Source: CALLPQ01 sp964479275 (GTDB lineage Bacteria > Pseudomonadota > Alphaproteobacteria > Caulobacterales > Parvularculaceae). From it: 64,000 bases of DNA. Shown here piece by piece: positions 18,879 to 27,525 of this stretch. Numbering within the stretch: the stretch's first letter is position 1; every line of letters starts with the position of its first letter. The notes under the pieces were generated by a model. The model saw only the letters and a program-made list of their open reading frames with translations, was not told where the DNA came from and did no database searches. The stretch spans positions 1 through 64,000 of the forward strand of contig CAYZLR010000004.1 of the NCBI GenBank assembly GCA_964479275.1. The letters are read 5' to 3'. The translations under genes were made by a program, and so were the position numbers.

Positions 18879-19206
18879 TTTTATCTTTATGGTTTGATCT
18901 AAAACATAGGGCTGTCAGTCGATAGACCCGCTGAGTGTTCTTCGCAAGTCATAGTCGGCTTACACAGAACCTATTGCACATATATGGTAGGTTTTTGCCA
19001 ATATTGAGAACATTTTGCCAAAATTACAGACCTGAAAAACACCCAGGTAGCACACATCATCACAAAATGGTCTTACATTACAATTTCGTGCAATTAACGA
19101 GAAAACATCCAACTTTCTTGACTTTCTTCCCGTCACCCCTGAAAAACAGGTTTCGAATAACGTGTTGCCTTTTTATGGCATAAAATAACTGAAAGTATCT
19201 TCCATT
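18879..19206. other. Divergent intergenic region between dapA and the FkbM gene
   Basis: A 328-base AT-rich stretch that must hold the promoters of both flanking genes, which point away from each other. The only clear structure is a direct repeat of TTTTGCCAA at 18993-19001 and 19013-19021, 20 bases apart start to start. No coding sequence or RNA gene is seen. Confidence 0.5.
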
Positions 19207-19968
19207 ATGAATAGTGCGGATTTTCTCAATTTTTGTCATAAAAACCTTGAACAGTCTTTTTCTCAAAATTTTCAAGACCTCTGGGCTCTCTGGGTCACAG
19301 GCGGCAAACGGGATGGATATTTTGTAGAGTTTGGGGCACTTAATGGAAAATCATTTTCAAACTCCTACATGTTAGAAAAAATTGGTTGGGATGGAATTGT
19401 GGCTGAACCTCACCCCTCCTACGCAAAACTTGTTCCTGAAGTCAGAAATTGTCATTTCTCCACTCTCTGCGTCTACGATGTGACGGATGCGACGGTTATC
19501 TTTCAAATGGTTAAACAACGCCCCGCAATGTCAGGAATTTCGAATACACAATTACAAGACAAAAATATCGAAGCACGCAATAATTATAGCGAAGCGGAAA
19601 TCAAAACGATTACATTGAACGATCTTTTAGCAAAATATAATGCGCCCGAAAAAATCGACTATATATCAATTGATACAGAAGGATCGGAAGTTAAAATTCT
19701 TCGCGCATTTGACTTTAATAAGCATGATGTTGGCGCGTTTTGCATTGAGCATAATTTTGAACAACGAGCTGAATTACTCAGCATAATGACCGATAATGGG
19801 TATAAGCGTCTATTTACCGATGTAAGCGCCCATGACGATTGGTATGTAAAAGAATCAACACCGATCCCCACACCGCCGAGCGATATGCAAATCAGTGACT
19901 TTTTTGACGAAGTTTTTGATATCGGGTTGCCGGCACGCAAGGCAGGTTTAGCCAAATTAATGGGCTAA
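19207..19968 (+). CDS. FkbM family methyltransferase
   Basis: A 253-residue protein of the FkbM methyltransferase family, SAM-dependent enzymes that often O-methylate sugars or other small molecules. The family pattern is clear: GYFVEFGALNGKSFSNSYML near residue 37, WDGIVAEPHPSYAKL, and the conserved acidic stretch IDYISIDTEGSEVKILRAFDF near residue 155. Substrate unknown. It is a lone plus-strand gene inserted between dapA and the ABC exporter; its stop is only seven bases from the stop of that convergent gene, and no terminator hairpin is visible. Confidence 0.85.
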   Translation: MNSADFLNFCHKNLEQSFSQNFQDLWALWVTGGKRDGYFVEFGALNGKSFSNSYMLEKIGWDGIVAEPHPSYAKLVPEVRNCHFSTLCVYDVTDATVIFQMVKQRPAMSGISNTQLQDKNIEARNNYSEAEIKTITLNDLLAKYNAPEKIDYISIDTEGSEVKILRAFDFNKHDVGAFCIEHNFEQRAELLSIMTDNGYKRLFTDVSAHDDWYVKESTPIPTPPSDMQISDFFDEVFDIGLPARKAGLAKLMG

Positions 19969-19975
19969 TGCGCGT

Positions 19976-21895
19976 TCACTTGGTGGCATCACCTTTCTCA
20001 CCAAACTGCAATTTTGCAAGGCGCGCATATAACCCGCCCCGCTCTAACAATTGATGATGAGTGCCGTGATCAACAATTCTGCCTTCATCAAACACAGCGA
20101 TTAAATCAGCCTTCAACACGGTCGACAATCGGTGGGCGATAACCAGTGTAGTGCGATTTTTTGAAATCGTCTCAAAAGCTTGCTGAATGGCCAACTCACT
20201 TTCTGAGTCGAGGGCACTTGTGGCTTCATCAAGCAACAATATAGGCGCATCTTTTAAGATTGCTCTGGCGATCGCAAGGCGCTGGCGTTGTCCTCCTGAG
20301 AGATTAGCACCGCCTTCACCAAGCTGTGTCTGATAACCCTCAGTCAATTTTTCAATAAAGCCATGCGCATTTGCAGCGCGCGCGGCCCTTACAATCTCAT
20401 CACGACCCGCGTTAAGATTGCCAAACTGAATATTCTCTTCAACGCTGCCTCCAAAAAGAGGGGCATCTTGCTGCACAATAGATAAACATTGGCGTAAATC
20501 AGCAGGTGCTAGGGATTTAATTTCAGCATCGTCAATTTTTATCTCTCCACTTTGGGGATCATAAAACCGAAGTAATAACTGAAAAACAGTACTCTTGCCT
20601 GCTCCCGAAGGACCAACCAGAGCGACTTTTTGCCCAGCTTGAACGGTAAGATTAATCTCGTTTAAAACATTTATTTCCGGGCGAGAAGGGTAATGAAAAC
20701 TCACCGCAGATAGCGTGATCTCTCGGCCCAGATTTTGTCCGTGAAGGTCATTTTGAGCCGACAACATGCTTACTTTACTGGCAACACGAATATCTGATTG
20801 CGCGCCCAATAACTCCATTAGCCGTTCCGATGCACCAGCAGCTCGCATAATCTCTACGTAGGTCTCGGTCAACATACCGACACCGCTCACGGCAACAAAT
20901 GCGTACATAACGAATTGCGTCATCGCACCGGGAGATATTGCGTTATTTTGCACTTGTAGAGCGCCAAACCATAAAACACCAATAAGTCCGGCTAAGACAA
21001 AGCTCGTAATCATCGCGGTCATAAACGAACGAACAATGATACGCTGTAAGGCAATCTCGAAAGTTTCCTCGACCGCAACGCCAAAATTTTCTCGCTCTTG
21101 CGGCTCTCTCGTAAATGCCTGGACGGTCTCAATTGCCCGCAATGACTCGCTGGCCCGTGCCGAAGCATGTGCCAAACTATCTTGAGTGGATCTCGACAAT
21201 CGCTGCACCCGCCGACCAAAAAGCATGATCGGCCCAATAATAAAAGGACCTACCGCCAAAACCATTAATGTCAATTTCCAACTGACAAAAAGCATCAAAA
21301 CAATCGCACCGATTGTTGTTGCGATTGTACGAATGGCAATTGAAAAGGAAGATCCCACGACAGTTTGTATGAGCGTCGTATCGGTCGTTAATCGCGATAA
21401 AACTTCACCTGTTCGAGTATTTGCATAAAATCCTGGGCTGAGCGTTAAAAGATGATCATAAACGGCGCGGCGCAAATCTGCTACAACTCGCTCTCCTAAG
21501 CGACTAATGAAATAAAACCGCAATGCGCTTGCCACACCAAGAAGGATTGCCACGCAAATCCCGCTGAGAAAAATTCCAGTAAGATGGTTATCAACTGTAA
21601 AATACTCACAAACCGCATTTTGCCCGGTCGCAGCAAACCCGCAATCCACAACCAAGCGAAAAGCCGCTGGCAAAAGTAGGGTTAAACCTGTAGCCAGAAC
21701 TAAAAAAACCGTAAAGCCTACAAGAAGCCAAGGGTAACGCATAATAAAAGGCGCTAATTGGCGTAGAGGTTTTGCACTCCGGGCTTTTTCACGGTGCGCG
21801 CGATCCCGCTCCATCTCGGAGGCAAAGTTGGAACCGCGGTCTATTTGTGTTTGTGTGTTCGTTGTTGCCTCGGGCCTATTTGATGAAGTAACCAT
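19976..21895 (-). CDS. MsbA-like ABC exporter (fused membrane and ATPase domains)
   Basis: A 639-residue half-transporter expected to act as a homodimer in the inner membrane, exporting a lipid or hydrophobic compound. After a polar N-terminus of about 50 residues come six membrane helices (beginning YPWLLVGFTVFLVLATGL), then the ATPase domain with Walker A GPSGAGKST, signature LSGGQRQR, Walker B ILLLDEATSALDSE and the switch histidine in IAHRLST. The ATG at 21895 has GGAGAG six bases upstream; an upstream TTG overlaps that site and is rejected. Substrate cannot be assigned; it resembles the MsbA-related exporters found in many proteobacteria. Confidence 0.88.
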   Translation of the reverse strand: MVTSSNRPEATTNTQTQIDRGSNFASEMERDRAHREKARSAKPLRQLAPFIMRYPWLLVGFTVFLVLATGLTLLLPAAFRLVVDCGFAATGQNAVCEYFTVDNHLTGIFLSGICVAILLGVASALRFYFISRLGERVVADLRRAVYDHLLTLSPGFYANTRTGEVLSRLTTDTTLIQTVVGSSFSIAIRTIATTIGAIVLMLFVSWKLTLMVLAVGPFIIGPIMLFGRRVQRLSRSTQDSLAHASARASESLRAIETVQAFTREPQERENFGVAVEETFEIALQRIIVRSFMTAMITSFVLAGLIGVLWFGALQVQNNAISPGAMTQFVMYAFVAVSGVGMLTETYVEIMRAAGASERLMELLGAQSDIRVASKVSMLSAQNDLHGQNLGREITLSAVSFHYPSRPEINVLNEINLTVQAGQKVALVGPSGAGKSTVFQLLLRFYDPQSGEIKIDDAEIKSLAPADLRQCLSIVQQDAPLFGGSVEENIQFGNLNAGRDEIVRAARAANAHGFIEKLTEGYQTQLGEGGANLSGGQRQRLAIARAILKDAPILLLDEATSALDSESELAIQQAFETISKNRTTLVIAHRLSTVLKADLIAVFDEGRIVDHGTHHQLLERGGLYARLAKLQFGEKGDATK

Positions 21896-22443
21896 CACTC
21901 TCTCCAAAATAAAACATTGCGTCCTCTCTTATGGGTCAACCCAAAAAATGCAATCAAACACCTGTTGTGATGATTAGACGGGATAATGGAATTTTTTTAT
22001 ATTTAGAATCGCCAAAATTACTAAGTTATTGTTTTATAATGCTTATTGGACATCTGATGTTACCGATGTCATGAAATGCGTAAGTAGGCTTCATATGGGG
22101 GAAGTCAAACAAGAATACCATCAATAATAACGCAAACCCCGCCCTTATTCGCCTCTATTTTGACGCGGATTTACTCTAAAATGAGTGTGTAAACCCAATT
22201 ACAAGGATTATCACTCATGATTGAGTTGAAGTTCAGCAACAATCAGCGATATAATGATTCTAAGCTGGTGGGCCCGACCTCAAAGAAGCCGTAAAACATG
22301 ATTTACGATCACAAAAGATCATGCCTAGGCACTTAACAATCATGACGGATAGGCATCATCATGGGGACGGTAGGATATGGGGATTGAGTAAAATTTTGGG
22401 ACTGAAAAAACCTAAACACAGGCTACTACAAAATAGCCAGCCA
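21896..22443. other. Intergenic region between the ABC exporter and slt
   Basis: About 550 bases between divergent genes. It contains a 25-codon reading frame at 22217-22294 on the plus strand whose ATG has AAGGA nine bases upstream; the predicted peptide (MIELKFSNNQRYNDSKLVGP then TSKKP) matches nothing I know, so I do not call it a gene. The slt frame can also be read from 22321, but that would place over 50 residues before the signal peptide. No repeat or RNA gene is seen. Confidence 0.4.
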
Positions 22444-24915
22444 ATGCGGCAAGAACAGACGGCTAAATTCTATACTCACCGTGCTTTTGCGTTGAAAAGC
22501 GCGCGGTTTGTTATTGCTGGCTGCGCCTTCCTCTTGATGGGCAATGCTGCTTTTCTCACGCCACCAATCGCACACGCGGCAACGCCTGTAGTCACACAAA
22601 TTCCTCGATTAAAACCCCTCGCCCCTGGCCCGCAACATTTATCTCGCAATGATTATGATCACTTAAAAAACATTATTGAAGCAACAGGCAGAAAGTCATG
22701 GGCACGAGCCAAATCTGCCATTGCTCAAATTGATAACCCAGAAGCCCGGAGCCTTGGCCAATGGTACTATTACGATGCACGCGATCCTCGAGTGAACATC
22801 GCAGAGGGCATCGAATTTTTGAATACTCACGAGGGGTGGCCGTCTTTGGCGCGTATCCAAAGTCATCTGGAGGCACAACTTAAAGATACAAGTTCAACAG
22901 ATTTGATTTATCAACTCTTCGAGAAAAGGGATCCGATCACGGGCAATGGAAAAATTCAATTTATCCGTATGCTTATGAAACGGGGAGAGCGTGAAGCTGC
23001 GAAACTCTATGTCCGCGACGCATGGGTTAATCATCGCTTTTCTTCATCTCAAGAGCGCACCATTCTTTCTCGCTATACAAACCTGTTAAGCGAAAGCGAT
23101 CACATTGGACGTGTTGATAATCTTTTGTGGGCGCGCCGCGTCACAGCATCAAGGCGTACATTTTCAAAACTGCCTACCCATGAGCGCACCAAGGCAAAGG
23201 TGCGGGATGCGTTTTACATTCGTGCAGGCAATGCTCAGCAACTCTATAATGCCCTCCCCGCGAAGGATCGAAGTGATCCTGGTGTGCTTCATGCCGCAAT
23301 TCGCTATTTTCGTAGAAGCAATAAACAAGACCGCGCGATAGCACTGGTAAAATCCTTGCCGGATAACGAAAACCTCTTGCGCAATCCAGCTCGTTTTTGG
23401 CAAGAACGGAATCTCCTAATGAGATGGGCCCTAAAAGAAGGACAATTTCACGATGCATATGCAATGGCCAACGGCACAGGCCTCACGCAAGGGCTGGATT
23501 TAGCGGAAGCCGAATTCAATGCAGGATGGATTGCTCTACGATTTTTAAATCAGCCCCAACGCGCGGAACAACATTTTCTCTCACTCGCAAGCTGGGCAAC
23601 CTCTCCAATATCAACGGCCCGCGCTTATTATTGGCTCGCACGCACGGCACAGGCTGAAGATAAAACTGACCTTGCCAGACAGCGCTTTGCCTATGCAGCT
23701 CAACATATTTACACTTATTACGGACAATTAGCCGCCGAAGAACTCGGTGGAAAAGTTCAAGATCAGCGCTTTGTATCAACAGCAGTTATCAAAGACAGCG
23801 ACCGGATAAAATTTGACACGCATCCATCGGCTCTTGCCTTCAAGATGATCAGCGACCTTAATCATCGCCGTTCCCTCTTACGATTTTCGTATAATCTCGA
23901 TGATAAACTTGAAACACCTGGTGAATATTTATTGCTTTCAGAGATTACAGCAGGTGAAGGGGCACCCAATTTAACTATCCGTGCGGGTAAAACGGCCGTG
24001 AGACGACAAAAACTCATTCCTGAAATTTCATATCCATTAATGACAATCCCAGGACAGGCCAGTCGCTTTGTGGCACCAGAATTGATTCTTGGATTATCAC
24101 GTCAGGAAAGCGAATTTAACCCAACCGCCAATTCAAGTGCCGGCGCTAAGGGGATTATGCAATTATTGCCGAGCACAGCACAATTGACAGCACGCAAAGA
24201 AGGTTTGCGCTATTATCGCAGCCGGCTACTCTCAGATCCCGATTATAACATAACAATTGGGTCGGCTCATCTCTCTCATCTTATTGAGCGCTTTGAAGGC
24301 TCATGGATTATGACATTTGTGGGGTATAATGCTGGCCCGCACCGCGCCACACAATGGATTGAAAGTTATGGTGACCCTCGTTCTTTATCCGTTGACCCTA
24401 TTGATTGGATCGAACTAATTCCATTTTCTGAAACAAGAAATTATGTTCAGCGTGTACTTGAAAATACCCAGATTTACAGAGCGCGCCTAACAGGCGGAGC
24501 GATTGCTGGCTCACTGCATGCTGATATTGAGCGCGGCGGACATCGCAACAGAGCGGCAAAAATATCACCGCCATCAGTAAAACTGAAATCACTCAGCACT
24601 AAGAATGAATTACAGAGTTTACCTCCCTTATCGCGATTAACGGCCCAACGCGCACGAACAGCGGCATTAAATTTACCAAGCATCAATAAAAACCAGGATC
24701 ATTTGGCTTTAAACAATCGAAAGGTTATAGAAAAAGCAATATCCCCGCCTATTACGTCGCCAGATACGCCCGAGCCGATAAAGCCCGCACCTGCCCCCCC
24801 TTCTGGTGAGGCTGAGGCACTACAAGACAAGCCAGAACCCAAAAAAAATACGCCCGGCCAGAAGGCTAGCCAGACTGGTAAAGTTCCAACGCCACGCCTT
24901 AAGGCACCCCTATAA
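22444..24915 (+). CDS. slt: Soluble lytic murein transglycosylase
   Basis: Cleaves the MurNAc-GlcNAc bond of peptidoglycan to give 1,6-anhydro products, in the periplasm. The ATG at 22444 was chosen because a signal peptide follows (hydrophobic core FVIAGCAFLLMGNAAFL, cleavage after IAHA). A long superhelical region of repeats precedes the GH23 catalytic domain: LGLSRQESEFNPTANSS with the catalytic Glu, GAKGIMQLLPSTAQ, VGYNAGPHRATQWI and the conserved ending IPFSETRNYVQRVLENTQIYR. The C-terminus is a low-complexity Pro/Lys tail. The frame stops at 24915, but a one-base change in the C4 run at 24907-24910 would open another 106 codons, so the annotated end may be a frameshift. Confidence 0.88.
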   Translation: MRQEQTAKFYTHRAFALKSARFVIAGCAFLLMGNAAFLTPPIAHAATPVVTQIPRLKPLAPGPQHLSRNDYDHLKNIIEATGRKSWARAKSAIAQIDNPEARSLGQWYYYDARDPRVNIAEGIEFLNTHEGWPSLARIQSHLEAQLKDTSSTDLIYQLFEKRDPITGNGKIQFIRMLMKRGEREAAKLYVRDAWVNHRFSSSQERTILSRYTNLLSESDHIGRVDNLLWARRVTASRRTFSKLPTHERTKAKVRDAFYIRAGNAQQLYNALPAKDRSDPGVLHAAIRYFRRSNKQDRAIALVKSLPDNENLLRNPARFWQERNLLMRWALKEGQFHDAYAMANGTGLTQGLDLAEAEFNAGWIALRFLNQPQRAEQHFLSLASWATSPISTARAYYWLARTAQAEDKTDLARQRFAYAAQHIYTYYGQLAAEELGGKVQDQRFVSTAVIKDSDRIKFDTHPSALAFKMISDLNHRRSLLRFSYNLDDKLETPGEYLLLSEITAGEGAPNLTIRAGKTAVRRQKLIPEISYPLMTIPGQASRFVAPELILGLSRQESEFNPTANSSAGAKGIMQLLPSTAQLTARKEGLRYYRSRLLSDPDYNITIGSAHLSHLIERFEGSWIMTFVGYNAGPHRATQWIESYGDPRSLSVDPIDWIELIPFSETRNYVQRVLENTQIYRARLTGGAIAGSLHADIERGGHRNRAAKISPPSVKLKSLSTKNELQSLPPLSRLTAQRARTAALNLPSINKNQDHLALNNRKVIEKAISPPITSPDTPEPIKPAPAPPSGEAEALQDKPEPKKNTPGQKASQTGKVPTPRLKAPL

Positions 24916-25232
24916 AGGGTTCAACACTAGCCTCCCCACAACAGAAAGCTAAAGAGCGACCACGCGTCAGCAGCCCATCTCTAAAGCCAAAAACGGCAAA
25001 AGAGTCAAAAACGTTCGATCCTTACACGGCAAAAATACCCAGCGAAACAAACAACCCATCACCCGCATTGCATAGTTTGAATACAACAGATAACCAAATA
25101 ATTCTCGAAGATGAGTGTTCAACATATCGCAATTTTGTTGCTGATCATAGCAAAGAAAAAGATAAGAGCGCGCAGGATCTAAATGCCGCTATGCGCGCAG
25201 AACTCCGTAATGGCGCAAAATGCGATAATTAG
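24912..25232 (+). other. Possible frameshifted C-terminal extension of slt
   Basis: This stretch is open in the +1 frame relative to slt right up to a TAG at 25232, and begins at the point where slt stops. One extra C in the C4 run at 24907-24910 would join the two. The first part (PQQKAKERPRVSSPSLKPK) has the same Pro/Lys/Ser-rich composition as the slt tail; the end (CSTYRNFVADHSKEKDKSAQ then ...LNAAMRAELRNGAKC) looks like a small folded motif with two cysteines. No good start codon or ribosome binding site of its own is seen, which favours an extension over a separate gene. A real frameshift and a sequencing error cannot be told apart here. Confidence 0.5.
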
Positions 25233-25275
25233 AAAGTGCACGGCTGAATTGTCAAAAATTTATTTGAATAAATTT

Positions 25276-27492
25276 TTACTCAGTGGTTCCCGTATAACCA
25301 ACCGTCTTTTTCTCGGTTTCAAAATAGTTTTCAAGGTTACCCTGTTCGTAAACCCATTTTCTCATTTCAAGTAACAGTTCAACTTTAGAAATTGGTTTCG
25401 TGATAAAGCCACTCATTCCAGCTGCCACACATTCATCACGGTCATTTTTTAATGCATTTGCAGTTGTCGCGATAATCGGCACAGGAGGCAAATTATGCTG
25501 AGATTCGTATTCTCGAATTGATTTTGAGGCAATCAAGCCATTCATAACCGGCATCGACACATCCATCAAAATAATTTTTGGTTGAGAATGCTGATATTTG
25601 GTCACCGCATCAAACCCGTTATCAACCACAGTCAGTTCAAATTCACTACCCTCAAGCATAGAGCGAATAACCATCTGGTTTACGATATTATCTTCTGCAA
25701 TCAAGACTGGTATAGTCTTTTGGGCTGTATACGAAGCCTCTTCAGGTGGTTTCATCTGTGTGAAAGACTTTGAAGCGTTTTTCAATTTTGAGAGACGATC
25801 TAAATTCAGTGCCGTAACAATCGCACTTAATAATAGCTGAGGGCGTACAGGTTTTAAAAGCCATGCAGAAATTTCTGCTTTCTTATTTTTTTCAATAACA
25901 TTGCGCGCTCCAACGGATGAAATCATGATGATTGGAATATCTTTAAACGCATCCTCTTTTTGAATTTTAATACATAGTGCCTCACCATCCATGACTGGCA
26001 TTTGATAATCAGTCAAAATGAGGTCATAGTCTTCATTACGAGTGAGAGATTCGTATAATCTTGCCATAGCAGCATCAGCGCCAACCGCCAGTGTTGCCTT
26101 TAACCCCCATTTATCAACTTGTTCCTTAAGAATATTTCTATTGATTTCGTTATCATCAATAATAAGAACACGCTTATTAGAAAATTCAGTTTTATTAAGA
26201 TCTTCGTCGGCCACTACGTCATCATTATATTCGACATCGGCGCTAAACCAAAATGTTGAACCATGCCCTAAAGTGTTCTTTACACCAATTTCACCCCCCA
26301 TTAAGTCGATGATACCTTTTGCGATTGCAAGACCAAGACCTGTGCCCTCATGTTTTCGAGTACTCGAATTATCAGACTGTTCAAATTTTTCGAAAATTTT
26401 TGAAATTTTTGACTCAGCTATCCCTGGGCCTGTATCCTCAACTTCTACGCGTAAATTCATCATTTTTTCAAATGTTGAATCGTGTTTTTTTCCTGTAATA
26501 CGTACGATCACATGACCAGTATCGGTAAATTTTACAGCATTATTAATCAGATTACACAGAACTTGCCGCAATCTGGAAACATCCGCAACTATAGCTTCAG
26601 GAATATCAGAGTCATAGTCAAAAAATAATTTCTACATTTTTATTTTGAGCCGTCGCAGAAACCATTGCGACAATATCACCAGAAACCGTACAAAGATTAA
26701 AGGGATGATTTTCAAACGTGAGTTTACCAGCTTCGAATCGTGAATAATCAAGAATATCATTGATGACATCAACCAGACTATGACCCGATGCCTTAATAAT
26801 ATCAGTTAATTGCCTTTACTTTTCCGATAAATTCGTACTTACCAACAAATTCGTCATTCCAATAATTCCATTCATTGGAGTACGAATTTCATGACTCATA
26901 TTTTCTAGAAAATCACTTTTAGCTCGAGATGCCTCCTCAGCTTTTTTAACCGAGGTCAATAATTGATTAATTTGCATATAGTGGCGACGGCTAAAATAAT
27001 GGTTCATGCATAGATTCGTCATCATCAGAACAGAACATACATACCCTAAATCGCTTCCAAGCAAGAAAAGCCCAAACAGTAAGGGAATGCATGTACAAAG
27101 ATTAATATTACGCGCAATTTCTGGACGACTACTCATTAAAAGACTGCCGGTCGTTCCGGTCATGCAAACCAGCATTGTCATTAAGGCAATTTCTTCGGGG
27201 TTTGCATAACGCAAAAGCGAAACACACCAAAACGAAAAGATCAACGCCATAAAAACACAAATGATATTGGCCAATCTAAATCTTTTTTGGATAATTTCGA
27301 TTGAAGGAGATCGCTTTTTTTGGACAAGCCAAAAAGGACCGCGAATGCTCAAAAGCGTTAACATTACCCATGCCGGCGCGTAAGTCGGCAGCATAGGAGC
27401 CCCATTATCTCGCATCATGATAATGAGCGCAATTGCTGCTATTGAACATACGCCGTACCCCAAAAGAGCAAAATGCTTTCAATCAAAATCAT
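25276..27492 (-). pseudogene. Hybrid sensor histidine kinase with two receiver domains, broken by three lesions
   Basis: Reading across the breaks gives one protein: an N-terminal membrane region of several helices, a phosphoacceptor domain with SHEIRTPMNGIIGMTN, an ATPase domain (NLINNAVKFTDTG, DTGPGI, GTGLGLAIAKG), and two receiver domains (LIIDDNEINRN with LILTDYQMPVMDG, then LIAEDNIVNQM with IILMDVSMPVMNG). Lesions seen: a TAA at 26816-26818 where related kinases have Gln (EK-stop-RQLTDIIKASG); an extra base in the A6 run at 26620-26625, which when removed gives VEIIFDYDSDIPEAIVADVS; and a frame break near 27458-27465, where the start MILIESILLF joins GYGVCSIAAI only after one base is added. 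A nonsense codon plus two indels suggests decay. The intact 3' part would be a 431-residue fragment without the phosphoacceptor histidine. Confidence 0.82.
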
Positions 27493-27525
27493 GTACCATT
27501 CTGGTTTTCTTAAAATAACGCTATT

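Noticed and set aside
22217..22294. 25-codon frame with a good ribosome binding site upstream of slt
   Set aside because: Peptide resembles nothing known and could be chance; noted in the intergenic entry only.
27466..27506. TGA in the kinase gene read as tryptophan (UGA recoding)
   Set aside because: Reading TGA as Trp would mend one break near the kinase start, but other genes here, such as smpB's neighbour dapA, end in TGA with the next start overlapping it, so TGA is a stop in this genome.
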